This document shows positions 1 through 8,456 of a stretch of DNA of 64,000 bases, in pieces (the first letter of the stretch is position 1; every line of letters begins with the position of its first letter). The position numbers were made by a program, and so were the translations under genes. Under the pieces are notes generated by a model that saw nothing but the letters and a program-made list of their open reading frames with translations, was not told the DNA's origin and did not search any database. This DNA is from CAYZTD01 sp964638155. GTDB taxonomy: Archaea > Thermoplasmatota > E2 > DHVEG-1. The stretch is from contig CAZWYI010000005.1 of NCBI GenBank assembly GCA_964638155.1, forward strand, positions 1 to 64,000, in the 5' to 3' direction.

Positions 1-135
1 GTTAAGATGGAAAATTGAATAAAACAGAAGGTTATTCAAAGTCCTCAATATTTAAGTATAGTCTGGAAAAATAACATTTTGACATTATGTCATTTTGTAA
101 AAATTGCTTATTTTATAAAGAAAAAAGTATGATTT

Positions 136-525
136 TTAGTTATTTTTCTTGTATAGATATTTTTTACATTCTTCTACACTAGATATCAATTGATCAATAT
201 TAAGTGGTTTAGCAAGATAATCAAATATGTATGAACCAAGAAGACTCATTTTTTGATAATCTTTTGTTCCTTTTCCTGTAATTATTGAAATTGCTACATC
301 ATCAATGTAACCTTTGTTTACTATTTGGTTTATTGTTTCCCATCCATCCATTACAGGCATCATCAAATCCATAAGGATTACCCCTTTGAAACCTTTCTTT
401 AATTCTTTTAGGCATTCACGTCCATTTGTGACAGTTACTACATCATAGTTTTGTTTTTGTAAAATTGTTTTCAGAGATAACAAAACGTCAGGTTCATCAT
501 CCACAACCATTATTCTTCTCATCAT
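136..525 (-). CDS. CheY-like single-domain response regulator
   Basis: This is a stand-alone receiver domain that would be phosphorylated by a histidine kinase and signal by protein contact, since no output domain follows. Numbered from the chosen start, the acidic pair is Asp9-Asp10, the phosphoacceptor is Asp53 in MDLMMP, the switch Thr is Thr83 in ITG and the conserved Lys is Lys106 in AKP. All key residues are therefore present. A longer reading begins with an ATG at 546, but GGTGG stands just before the ATG at 525, so I prefer the shorter form. No kinase gene is visible nearby. A perfect 9-bp inverted repeat lies directly upstream and may be an operator. The family call is firm; the pathway is unknown. 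Confidence 0.9.
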   Translation of the reverse strand: MMRRIMVVDDEPDVLLSLKTILQKQNYDVVTVTNGRECLKELKKGFKGVILMDLMMPVMDGWETINQIVNKGYIDDVAISIITGKGTKDYQKMSLLGSYIFDYLAKPLNIDQLISSVEECKKYLYKKNN

Positions 526-552
526 ATTTTCCACCTTACCTTTCATCTTATT

Positions 553-575
553 ATGTCATTGTCTGTCAATGACAT
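553..575. promoter_or_regulatory. Perfect inverted repeat upstream of the response regulator
   Basis: ATGTCATTG (553-561) and CAATGACAT (567-575) are perfect 9-bp arms around a 5-base spacer. A TATA-like CTTTAAATA on the minus strand (576-584) directly abuts it, so the repeat would cover the transcription start. A shorter related palindrome (TGACAT-T-ATGTCA, 80-92) lies beyond the gene's 3' end. The likely role is repressor or autoregulator binding; the factor is unknown. Confidence 0.5.
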
Positions 576-621
576 TATTTAAAGTTAGTGTGGAAAAACG
601 TCAATATGTAAAAAAAAGAAA

Positions 622-1698
622 TTAAAGATCTGCAACTTTTTCTATTGCATCTGTCAATTCTTTAATAGATTCAACAGTATGATCGCCCATATGACCTATT
701 CTAAAAGTTTTTTCTTTTAGTTTTTTACCATATCCATTTGCAAAAACCATATCGTATTTTTCGTTGATCTCTTTTCTAAGATCTGCAATATTTATTCCTT
801 TTGTATTTTTTATTGTACTAACTGTTTGAGACCAATAGCCTTTTTCTGGAAACATATCAAAATATTTTTTTGCCCAGTTTTGGGTATACTCTGCCATTTT
901 TTTATGTCTATCAGATCTATTTTTATGTCCTTCTTTTAGCATATGTTTCATTTGCTTTCTATAGGCATACATTAATGATATTGCAGGAGTAGAAGAGGTT
1001 TGACCTTTCTTTTTATAGTAATCAATATTTCTTTTAAATCCGGCATACCAAAGTCCTGAATTAGTGTTGCTACTTCTTTCATATGCTTTATCATTTACCA
1101 CGCAAACTGATAGACCAGGCGGCATTGCAAAGGCTTTTTGTACAGAAGTAAATATGACATCTATATTGTTTTTTTCTATATCTATATAGTCTCCACCCAA
1201 ACAGGATATAGCATCTACAAGAAATAAAGTATCAGGAAAATCTTTCATTACTTCTCCAATTTTTTCAATTGGGTTTCTTATACCGGTAGAAGTTTCGTTC
1301 ATAACACATGTAAATGCATCATATTTCTTTTTTTCAAGAGCATTTCTAACATCTTCTGGTTTTACTGCTTTTCCCCATTCATAATCAAGGAGATCTACAT
1401 TTTTTCCAAGTCTTTCTGCAATATCTGCTTGTCTTTTACTAAAACTCCCACATGTAGCACAGAGTACATCTTTGTCGACACAATCCATTACAGAACTTTC
1501 CATAAATGCAGTACCTGATGCAGACAATATAATTACATGATTATTTGTATCTAAAAATTTTTGAGTGTCTTCAGTGATTGTAGTATACAAATCTGTCATA
1601 TCATTTGATCTATGACCTATAACCCAATCATTCATTGCCTCAATTACTTCTTTTCTAACTTTTGTTGGTCCCGGAATATACAACCTTTTATGAGTCAT
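622..1698 (-). CDS. Class V aminotransferase (alanine-glyoxylate / phosphoserine type)
   Basis: This is a PLP-dependent fold-type I aminotransferase of 358 residues. The N-terminal PGPT motif, the acceptor-binding STP motif near residue 240, the VDAISCLGG segment with the PLP-contacting Asp, and the Schiff-base Lys in SVQKAF (about residue 188) mark the serine-pyruvate/alanine-glyoxylate family. Archaeal members such as M. jannaschii MJ0959 act as broad-specificity enzymes and can serve as phosphoserine aminotransferase, so a role in serine or glycine metabolism is plausible but not proved. It stands alone on the minus strand. The substrate cannot be read from sequence. Confidence 0.85.
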   Translation of the reverse strand: MTHKRLYIPGPTKVRKEVIEAMNDWVIGHRSNDMTDLYTTITEDTQKFLDTNNHVIILSASGTAFMESSVMDCVDKDVLCATCGSFSKRQADIAERLGKNVDLLDYEWGKAVKPEDVRNALEKKKYDAFTCVMNETSTGIRNPIEKIGEVMKDFPDTLFLVDAISCLGGDYIDIEKNNIDVIFTSVQKAFAMPPGLSVCVVNDKAYERSSNTNSGLWYAGFKRNIDYYKKKGQTSSTPAISLMYAYRKQMKHMLKEGHKNRSDRHKKMAEYTQNWAKKYFDMFPEKGYWSQTVSTIKNTKGINIADLRKEINEKYDMVFANGYGKKLKEKTFRIGHMGDHTVESIKELTDAIEKVADL

Positions 1699-1800
1699 AT
1701 TCTATTTCCTCCGCCTTAATAAATAGGTTTAAGCTTATTTTAGCAAGCATTTGGTATATACAATCATAATTTAAAATATTCGGAAAGAAGGAATCTGATA

Positions 1801-1841
1801 ATAACTGTAAAGATAGCTGATAACAGCTGTACAATAACTGT
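1801..1841. promoter_or_regulatory. Cluster of three AACTGT-type elements in a divergent promoter
   Basis: ATAACTGT (1801-1808), ATAACAGCTGT (1820-1830) and ATAACTGT (1834-1841) lie between the aminotransferase (minus) and the 1887 gene (plus). The repeated element could be a regulator site serving either gene. Chance in AT-rich DNA is possible. Confidence 0.25.
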
Positions 1842-1860
1842 TTTATAAGGAAAAGAACAA

Positions 1861-1870
1861 ATTTATAAAC
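1861..1870 (+). promoter_or_regulatory. TATA box of the small gene at 1887
   Basis: ATTTATAAAC ends 17 bp before the ATG at 1887. This spacing puts the transcription start near the start codon, so the mRNA is probably almost leaderless and the GTG at 1872 is too early to be the start. Confidence 0.5.
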
Positions 1871-1886
1871 AGTGAGGAATATAATT

Positions 1887-2237
1887 ATGAAGCGTTTACT
1901 AGTAAAAGCATTAAAAAACCGTTTTGACATGGATAAAGAAGATGCAAAAGCCTTAGCAAAAACTGTGGAAAAGATTTTTGATGGAAAAAAAGAAATTGAA
2001 GACATGCCTATGGATAAATATGCAAGAGCTCTTTTTTATGAATTACAAAGAGAAAAAATACTAAAACAGAGAAGAGAAGAATTCAGAGAAGAAGGAAAAA
2101 ACATCAGAAAATACTATTGGTCTTTTAATGATAAGGCAATTAAAAAAGCAGCATACGAAAAAAACAAGAAAGATCCATATAAAATCTATAAAATTATTCC
2201 AAAGGATGCTTGGGATCTTAGATCATACGGTAGTTAA
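1887..2237 (+). CDS. Small conserved-looking archaeal protein (DUF6015-like)
   Basis: The 116-residue product is rich in Lys and Glu, mostly helical and soluble. It begins with MKRLLVKALKNRF and continues with an acidic/basic helical stretch (AKALAKTVEKIF) and a charged segment around residues 45-75. It recalls the DUF6015 proteins of Thermoplasmata, but I hold that assignment loosely. The reading frame extends to a GTG at 1872; I use the ATG at 1887 because the TATA box at 1861 would put transcription start near it. The gene stands alone on the plus strand. No function can be inferred. Confidence 0.6.
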   Translation: MKRLLVKALKNRFDMDKEDAKALAKTVEKIFDGKKEIEDMPMDKYARALFYELQREKILKQRREEFREEGKNIRKYYWSFNDKAIKKAAYEKNKKDPYKIYKIIPKDAWDLRSYGS

Positions 2238-2245
2238 AAAAAAAA

Positions 2246-2542
2246 TTAGTTATACATTGATGGTGGTTCAACAACCTGGTTGTAACCATATATATCATCA
2301 ATATTTTTTTGTTTTTCTCTATCTTTATTAATTTCTATTCTTAAATCATAGAGGATTATAGATATAAAGTAAATAGATAGTGTAAAACTTATTGCTGCAA
2401 CAACTAAAGCAAATAAAATCAGTAAATTTGAAGAAAATAAATCGATGTTACTATAAAATATATGTATTAACCATAAGCTTGACATTAAGATCAAAAGTAT
2501 CCAGAACGAAAATATTGTTTTAGTAAGGCTGAGTTTTTTCAT
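2246..2542 (-). CDS. Small two-TM membrane protein
   Basis: The 98-residue product has two clear hydrophobic segments (about residues 9-30 and 38-66). A charged tail of about 30 residues follows (RIEINKDREKQKNIDD), probably cytosolic. I recognise no family. The stop lies only 8 bp from the stop of the convergent gene at 1887-2237. Coding is supported by the hydrophobic periodicity and an ATG start, but a short unknown membrane protein remains a moderate call. Confidence 0.5.
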   Translation of the reverse strand: MKKLSLTKTIFSFWILLILMSSLWLIHIFYSNIDLFSSNLLILFALVVAAISFTLSIYFISIILYDLRIEINKDREKQKNIDDIYGYNQVVEPPSMYN

Positions 2543-2616
2543 TTTTTATTCCTTAAATTAGTTGTAACCTTACGAGTACTTAAATATTTCTAATTTTATA
2601 TATTAAAACTTATTAT

Positions 2617-3198
2617 TTATAAGGTTGAAACTTCCTTTTTAAATTGATTTAGCTTTTTTGTGGATTTTTTAATAACATTATTTGCTATATTTACTAAAAA
2701 AGGAATATACTCTTTTTCATAGTAAAGAACACCATCAACACCAATTGGCGCATCAAGTCTTTCTGTGCTAGTTATCTCAATTACAATATTTTTAGAAATA
2801 CTTCTAAAACCAGAGTTTTTAAACCCACAAGAAACAGCTTTTTTCACTAGTATATCGCCTGACTCTAAATCTTTTGAAAAAACATGTATTATTGGAGCTT
2901 GAGCTAGTAACCATAATTGGCCTTTTGTTGCTTTTTTTAAAGAATTAAACATTTCAGATTCTTTTATTTCTCTATGAAATTTATCTAAAAATTTTGCGTT
3001 CTTTTTATCTCCAATAGAAGGAATTTCAAGTACAACTATTCTACCATAGCAGCTACTAGAGGTATAATAATTTTTATTTGAATTAATTAGGTTAATGATA
3101 GGTATAATTTTTTTATCAACTAAATTTTCTTTTATTGCATTATCCAACGTTTCAAGTGTTTGTTTTTTGTTTTGTATAAAATCTCTTTCTTTAATCAT
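2617..3198 (-). CDS. taw3: tRNA(Phe) wybutosine-synthesis methyltransferase Taw3/TYW3
   Basis: This SAM-dependent N4-methyltransferase acts on the 7-aminocarboxypropyl-demethylwyosine intermediate at position 37 of tRNA-Phe. The SSSCYGRI motif (about residues 47-54), the LWLLAQAPIIHV segment and the C-terminal GFKNSGF and TSTERLDAPIG blocks are typical of the TYW3 family. At 193 residues it is of usual archaeal length. Its start overlaps the stop of the upstream dehydrogenase by 4 bp, so the two are probably co-transcribed. Other Taw enzymes are not in the window. Confidence 0.9.
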   Translation of the reverse strand: MIKERDFIQNKKQTLETLDNAIKENLVDKKIIPIINLINSNKNYYTSSSCYGRIVVLEIPSIGDKKNAKFLDKFHREIKESEMFNSLKKATKGQLWLLAQAPIIHVFSKDLESGDILVKKAVSCGFKNSGFRSISKNIVIEITSTERLDAPIGVDGVLYYEKEYIPFLVNIANNVIKKSTKKLNQFKKEVSTL

Positions 3199-4346
3199 AA
3201 TTTTTCCACTTTTTTATTTATAAATATATCTCTAAACTCTAGTTCTTTAAAAAAATAATCTGGAGGGATTATATTTTCACAAGTAAAAACACCTTTTTTT
3301 GTAATTATATTTCTATTGATCATTTGTGCAATTATTGAAACAGGGTAGCCAGTTGTTCTCATCATTGCAGAAACACTATTTTTTTCATTAAAATAATCTA
3401 TCATCTGGTAAGTTAATTTAATTTTATTTTTTGATTTTTTTCCCTTACTTAAAACTTTTAATAGTACTGCATCTTTTCCTTTAGAAGGAATTTTTTCTTT
3501 TAAAAGTTTAATTAAAACCTTTCTAGGAATAACTGTTTTATCATCGATCTTTATTTCTTTTTCTGACCCTAGCCCTAAATCTAGTATCGGTTTTATTAAA
3601 TCACGATGACCCGGATATCTAATAGTTTTATAATCTAAATATCTAATTATATATCTAAATGTATATGGAAGTGTTGAGCAGCCACCTGAAGTAAGAAAGG
3701 CTTCCATCGTTCCAAAAGGATGTGGAAACAAAATCTCTTCAAGATCTGTTAAGGATTTCTTTAAAATAATTTTTTTATTATCAAGAACTAGTGAATCTTC
3801 AACATATTCATTAATTAGACCATTTGGTGAAAAAACGAGTTGATAATTAAAGGGAGGGGAAGGTTCTAAGGGAATTCCTCCAACCCTTATTTTAACATAT
3901 TCAATTTCATCTAAATAATCTACAATATCCCTAGTTATTATTGAAACAAGACCAGGTGCAAGGCCACAATCTGGAATAATAGTAACACCCTTTTTTTCTG
4001 CATCTTTAGATAATTTCAACTGTTTTTCTACAATGTCATTATTCCCGCCAAGATCAATAAAATTAGTATTTGTTTCAATTGCAATTTTTGTAAGAAAATA
4101 ATTAAAACTATAAGGAACTCCTGAAATAACAATATCATATTTTTTAAAAATGTCTCTTACATCTTCTTTATCATAAACATCTAAAATCTCATAATTTATT
4201 TTTTTATTTTTCAAAAAATTTTTCGCAGAATTTAGAATATTTTCATCTTTATCAGAAATTACTATCTTTTTAAAATTTGAAAAAACTGATAAATCATATG
4301 CTATTGCACGAGACATCATCCCAGCGCCAATTATAAGAACGTTCAT
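3195..4346 (-). CDS. Saccharopine dehydrogenase / lysine dehydrogenase family oxidoreductase
   Basis: The 383-residue product begins with a Rossmann GxGxxS-like motif (VLIIGAGMMSRAI) and has the family blocks FIDLGGNND and IIPDCGLAPGLVSI. It belongs to the saccharopine dehydrogenase / L-lysine 6-dehydrogenase group, which oxidises or reduces a substrate amine with NAD(P). The true substrate is uncertain, since no lysine or polyamine genes are adjacent. The start is the ATG at 4346; a TTG at 4355 is three codons earlier. taw3 follows with a 4-bp overlap. The dehydrogenase C-terminal fold looks complete. Confidence 0.8.
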   Translation of the reverse strand: MNVLIIGAGMMSRAIAYDLSVFSNFKKIVISDKDENILNSAKNFLKNKKINYEILDVYDKEDVRDIFKKYDIVISGVPYSFNYFLTKIAIETNTNFIDLGGNNDIVEKQLKLSKDAEKKGVTIIPDCGLAPGLVSIITRDIVDYLDEIEYVKIRVGGIPLEPSPPFNYQLVFSPNGLINEYVEDSLVLDNKKIILKKSLTDLEEILFPHPFGTMEAFLTSGGCSTLPYTFRYIIRYLDYKTIRYPGHRDLIKPILDLGLGSEKEIKIDDKTVIPRKVLIKLLKEKIPSKGKDAVLLKVLSKGKKSKNKIKLTYQMIDYFNEKNSVSAMMRTTGYPVSIIAQMINRNIITKKGVFTCENIIPPDYFFKELEFRDIFINKKVEKL

Positions 4347-4402
4347 TTCAATCAATTAAATGATATTACATTACTTATGATAATTATTACTATTGAAAAA
4401 TT

Positions 4403-4417
4403 TTCAAAACAGTTATA
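4403..4417 (+). promoter_or_regulatory. Promoter element of paaK, identical to that of porG
   Basis: TTCAAAACAGTTATA includes the start of a TATA-like TTATAAAT box 49 bp before the paaK start. The same 15 bases occur at 58317-58331 before porG. It may be a strong BRE/TATA combination or a shared regulator site. Confidence 0.45.
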
Positions 4418-4465
4418 AATTAAGTATATATTGTACCGCAGGAAAGAATAGGGAGGCAAGTTTTA

Positions 4466-5761
4466 ATGCCAGCAGATTTATGGGACAAAAAAATTGAATC
4501 AATGCCGATAGATAAACTCAAAGAATTACAACTTAAAAGATTAAAAAAACTTATAAAAAGAGTATATACAACAAATAAATACTATAAACAAAAACTTGAC
4601 AAAGCAGGAGTGAAACCTGGAGATATCAAAAAACTTTCCGATATAGAAAAAATACCTTTACTCACAAAAAACGATTTACGTAAATATTATCCTTTTGGCC
4701 TAGTTTGTACAGAAATGGATGATATCATAGAAGTCCATGCATCATCAGGGACGACCGGAAAACCAGTAGTAGGCCCATATACAAAAAATGATGAAGATTT
4801 ATGGGGTGAGGTGATGGCTCGTGCACTTTATGCAAATGGTGTGCGTAAATCTGATCGTATGCAGAATTCATATGGATACGGTTTTTTTACAGGAGCTCAT
4901 GGATTTGAAAAGGGAGCTCAAAAAATAGGGGCAATGGTTATTGCAATTTCTTCAGGGAATACAAAACGTCAAGTTAAGGTTATGAAAGATTTTGAAAGCA
5001 CAGTTCTAGCTGCAACACCTAGTTATTCACTGTATATTGCTGAAGTCGCTGAAGAAATGGGGCTTGATCCTAAAGAAGATTTTAAACTAAAAATTGGCAC
5101 ATTTGGAGCAGAAGCATGGAGTGAAGAGATGAGACAAAGCGTTGAAAAACGATGGGGGATTCATGCTGCAGAACATTACGGCCTCACTGAAATAATAGGA
5201 CCTGGTGTTGTATCTGAATGCAAGCATAAAAAACTCCATATCAATGCAGATCACTTCCTCGCTGAAATAATTGATCCAAAAACAGGTGAAACACTTGAAC
5301 CAGGAGAAGAAGGTGAGCTTGTATTTACTACTTTAACAAAAGAAGCATTCCCCGCAATCAGGTTTAGAACAAAAGATCTTGCAGCATTATATGAAGATAC
5401 CTGTGAATGTGGAAGGACTCTTCCGATTCAGTCCCGTATAAAAGGAAGATCTGACGATATGATGAAAGTAAAAGGAGTAATTGTCTTTCCAAGTCAAATC
5501 GAAGCAGGCCTAATGCAGGTTCCAGGTGCAAGTGAATTCTACCAGATTGTTAAAACAAAAAAAGGAGATATACTTGAATTATCTGTTGAAATCGAACCAA
5601 CTGAAAAAAGATGGAAAGAAGGCCATCTTGATTCTTTGGAAAAAAAAGCAGAAAACGAAATATACAGTATTTTAAATTTACATGTTCCAGTAAAAGCAAT
5701 TGAACCAAAAACCATTCCTAGAAGTACTGGTAAAGCAAAAAGAGTTATAGAACGATTTTAA
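4466..5761 (+). CDS. paaK: Phenylacetate-CoA ligase family (AMP-forming)
   Basis: This adenylate-forming ligase activates phenylacetate or other aryl acids to CoA thioesters. The P-loop-like SSGTTGKP motif is at about residues 92-99, the YGLTE motif near residue 238 and the C-terminal Lys region in PRSTGKAKR. At 431 residues it matches the PaaK family. GGGAGG at 4451-4456 is a good ribosome binding site. An AEC carrier gene follows after 15 bp and could export or import the acid. In anaerobic archaea such ligases usually work with 2-oxoacid:ferredoxin oxidoreductases in aromatic amino-acid use; the shared promoter element with porG fits that, but this is inference. Confidence 0.9.
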   Translation: MPADLWDKKIESMPIDKLKELQLKRLKKLIKRVYTTNKYYKQKLDKAGVKPGDIKKLSDIEKIPLLTKNDLRKYYPFGLVCTEMDDIIEVHASSGTTGKPVVGPYTKNDEDLWGEVMARALYANGVRKSDRMQNSYGYGFFTGAHGFEKGAQKIGAMVIAISSGNTKRQVKVMKDFESTVLAATPSYSLYIAEVAEEMGLDPKEDFKLKIGTFGAEAWSEEMRQSVEKRWGIHAAEHYGLTEIIGPGVVSECKHKKLHINADHFLAEIIDPKTGETLEPGEEGELVFTTLTKEAFPAIRFRTKDLAALYEDTCECGRTLPIQSRIKGRSDDMMKVKGVIVFPSQIEAGLMQVPGASEFYQIVKTKKGDILELSVEIEPTEKRWKEGHLDSLEKKAENEIYSILNLHVPVKAIEPKTIPRSTGKAKRVIERF

Positions 5762-5776
5762 TGGGGAGCCTCTTTA

Positions 5777-6871
5777 ATGATAGAAACAATTGAAACTATA
5801 ATTTACTATATATCTGGTTTATACACCTTACCTTGGATATTAATTGGTTTTATATTAACAATTTTAATTGCAAAAATAATAGGTAGGAAAAAAATAGACA
5901 AGATAATGAAAAAAATTGGTTTAATCATCCTATATTTTTTTGTTCCTGTATTAATATTTAGAATTTTTCTAAATACGCCATTTGGGGAAAACGAGATTGT
6001 TTTTTTAATACTAACTTCTGCAATTATTGCTAGTATGTATATAATAGCTGCCGTATATGCTAAGTATCTTATTATTAAACAAAAAATTACAAAGAAAAAA
6101 AGCAACTTGTTTTTAAAAACAATTCTTACAAACCAAGGGAGAAGCTCGGCATTCATTGGAAGTATGATGCTTGCAATACCTGCACTTAAAGCATATGCTG
6201 CTATATTTATGGCAATAGTAGGAATTGCATTATTTGCAATAATACCATTTATCTTATCACATATGCATAAAAAGGAAAGAAAAAAAGAAGAAACAAAAAG
6301 TAAAAACCCCCTACCTTGGTTTTTAAAATTATATCCATGGTATCTAATTATTTTTGTATTAGCTGGTATTTTATCACAATTTATTTTTGGACCTGTACCT
6401 GAAGGATTGAAGATACCGTTATCTAAATATATTCTTGGTCAAAACATTGATGTCATTTGGAATCTTTATACAGCAATTACAATTCCAGCTGCTTTATATT
6501 ATGTAGGTGCTGGGATTCATCCAAGTGATCTAAAAAAATCTGAACTAAAAAAACTAATAGGTCTTGATAAAAAAAGTGAAAAATCTGATCACTGGAATTG
6601 GGTTAGAAAAACATTTATCCTAACTGTTATAATAACCCCTACGATATTTGCACTAATATTTGGTTCAATGTTTTTACTTGGTCGCCTTCAACCAGAATGG
6701 TTCGCGGTTATAATGATAAATATATTTTTACCAGTTACTAGTACAAACATGTTTTTACTACCCTACGGAATTGATAAAAAAACAACAGCTCACATTGTTA
6801 CATGGACTACCTTAGTATGCGTTCCAATAGTAGTAGGACTAGTAGCAATATCAGGTATATACTTTGGCTAA
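5777..6871 (+). CDS. AEC-family (auxin efflux carrier-like) transporter
   Basis: The 364-residue product is a membrane protein with about ten hydrophobic segments in two bundles, separated by a Lys/Glu-rich cytosolic loop (HMHKKERKKEETKSKN, near residue 165). The N-G-R-S segment (TNQGRSSAF) in the first bundle and the Pro-containing broken helices near the C-terminus match the AEC family, which exports organic acids. A GGGGAG ribosome binding site lies just after the paaK stop, so the two genes form an operon and the substrate may be the acid handled by PaaK. The specificity is a guess. Confidence 0.75.
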   Translation: MIETIETIIYYISGLYTLPWILIGFILTILIAKIIGRKKIDKIMKKIGLIILYFFVPVLIFRIFLNTPFGENEIVFLILTSAIIASMYIIAAVYAKYLIIKQKITKKKSNLFLKTILTNQGRSSAFIGSMMLAIPALKAYAAIFMAIVGIALFAIIPFILSHMHKKERKKEETKSKNPLPWFLKLYPWYLIIFVLAGILSQFIFGPVPEGLKIPLSKYILGQNIDVIWNLYTAITIPAALYYVGAGIHPSDLKKSELKKLIGLDKKSEKSDHWNWVRKTFILTVIITPTIFALIFGSMFLLGRLQPEWFAVIMINIFLPVTSTNMFLLPYGIDKKTTAHIVTWTTLVCVPIVVGLVAISGIYFG

Positions 6872-6898
6872 AATCTTTATAAAATATTTTAAAAGATT

Positions 6899-7003
6899 TT
6901 ATTCTATTATTTTAAAAACATCTTTTAAAAAATAATAGATTAAAATAATTGTTGCAATAATTAATGCTACAGCATCAGCAATCAATAGATAAGCAAGATC
7001 CAT
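6899..7003 (-). CDS. 34-residue symporter-associated small membrane protein
   Basis: The product is MDLAYLLIADAVALIIATII followed by LIYYFLKDVFKIIE, one transmembrane helix with an acidic N-terminus and charged tail. The ATG stands one base after the symporter stop, and a perfect AGGAGG (7013-7018) inside the last codons of the symporter gene precedes it by 10 bases. This coupling and the hydrophobic composition make it a real gene. Small accessory proteins of this size are known next to SSS symporters, so I read it as a stabilising subunit. Confidence 0.8.
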   Translation of the reverse strand: MDLAYLLIADAVALIIATIILIYYFLKDVFKIIE

Positions 7004-7004
7004 T

Positions 7005-8456
7005 TTATTTCATCCTCCTAACATGAATGGTATTTACAATAACAAAAACAACTAATGATGCAAATAAACCAGGATACAATGGTTCAACACCTGCAATATA
7101 AACTGGATAACCGTACTCTGCATTTAAAAAACCATGGACAACCCATAAAAGAGAAGTAGTAGATCCAGCAATCATTGAAGAAATAGATGCAAGTGAAGAT
7201 TTTTTCCTGTTATAGAAAAATCCAAAAAGAATTGGAACAATCAATGCAGATATCCCAATTGTTCCAATATAATACCACATATCTACAATTGAATCGAAAA
7301 GCAATGCAAGAACAACTGAAACACCAAGAGATATTAGTATTCCAACTTTAGTCATAAACATTACTTGTTTGTCTGTAGCTTTTTTTCTAAAGATATTTCT
7401 ATATAGATCATGAGAGATATTCATAGCCCCAAGAAAAGTAAATGAATCAGCAGTACTCATAATCGTTGCGATAAGACCTGTTAGAAACAATCCCAATAGA
7501 GCAGGAGGCAATAATGCACCTGCAATAGACAAATATGAAGTAGTTGCTGACTCAACTTCTAATAAGCCTGCATTTGTTGCAGCAACAGCATATATACCTG
7601 TAAAAGTAGTGCAAATATCAAATAACAACCAAAAGACAATTGCTATTAGAACACCTTTTTTTGGTATTTTATCATCTTTAGTTGCATAACAACGCTGGTA
7701 AAAACCTGGGTCGGCTAGAGTCCAAAAAGCAATCATTCCCCATACTAAAATCCATAATGTAGATTGACCGCCTGTTAAGGTTAAGTGTTTTGTAGTATCA
7801 ATGTAGTCTAAAACTGGGCTGGGGTCACTTAGAGCAGTTGTTAAAAAATCAAAACCTCCATAGGTTTGTACAGCTAATGGGATAATCATTGCAACACCTA
7901 TCATCATTAAAACAAATTGTATTAAATCTGTATAGATTACCCCAACAAATCCACCTCTCATTGTATAAAAAATCATAAAAATAACTACTATCAAAATACT
8001 AATCCATATCTCCCAGCCAAAAAGTAAGTTGAAAATTAATCCCAGGGAAAGAACATAAGGAGCAGGAGTTACCATTATAAAATTAAAAATAGCGCCTAAA
8101 AATCTTGATTTTTTATCATAAAATCGTTCCAGTTGATCTGGAAGGGTATAAAGATTTGTTTTTCTAATTCTATTAGCAAGAAAAAACGCGAAGAATAAAT
8201 AAACAATATACCAGAAAAAACCTTGTGTAATCCAGTTTACAAAACCATAGGTAAAAGAAAGTTCTCCTACGCCTAACAATCCACCATACCAAGTAGAAAC
8301 TAGCGTTGCAACAAAAATAGGAAGAGTTAGTCTTCTCCCCGATAAAAAATAATCATCTAGATTTTTTACCTTTCTTTTTACAAAATATCCTATTACAAAT
8401 AAAACTAAGAAATATCCAACTATAATTGCATAATCAATAACTGCAAGGTTTAGCAT
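7005..8456 (-). CDS. SSS-family sodium:solute symporter
   Basis: The 483-residue protein has about 13 transmembrane segments. The SSS signature is seen in DYFLSGRRLTLPIF, STWYGG, RGGFVGVIYTDLIQF (about residue 168) and the Na+-site region GLFLTGLIATIMSTADSFTF (about residues 322-341). The ATG abuts the stop of the radical SAM gene with a GAGGAG site upstream. As the fourth gene of the thiR operon it is a candidate importer of thiamine or a precursor; the sequence alone gives only a sodium symporter. Confidence 0.9.
   Translation of the reverse strand: MLNLAVIDYAIIVGYFLVLFVIGYFVKRKVKNLDDYFLSGRRLTLPIFVATLVSTWYGGLLGVGELSFTYGFVNWITQGFFWYIVYLFFAFFLANRIRKTNLYTLPDQLERFYDKKSRFLGAIFNFIMVTPAPYVLSLGLIFNLLFGWEIWISILIVVIFMIFYTMRGGFVGVIYTDLIQFVLMMIGVAMIIPLAVQTYGGFDFLTTALSDPSPVLDYIDTTKHLTLTGGQSTLWILVWGMIAFWTLADPGFYQRCYATKDDKIPKKGVLIAIVFWLLFDICTTFTGIYAVAATNAGLLEVESATTSYLSIAGALLPPALLGLFLTGLIATIMSTADSFTFLGAMNISHDLYRNIFRKKATDKQVMFMTKVGILISLGVSVVLALLFDSIVDMWYYIGTIGISALIVPILFGFFYNRKKSSLASISSMIAGSTTSLLWVVHGFLNAEYGYPVYIAGVEPLYPGLFASLVVFVIVNTIHVRRMK

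Noticed and set aside
1688..2005. Minus-strand open frame of 105 codons
   Set aside because: It lies opposite the better-supported gene at 1887-2237 and shows shadow-like Phe/Ser/Lys composition.
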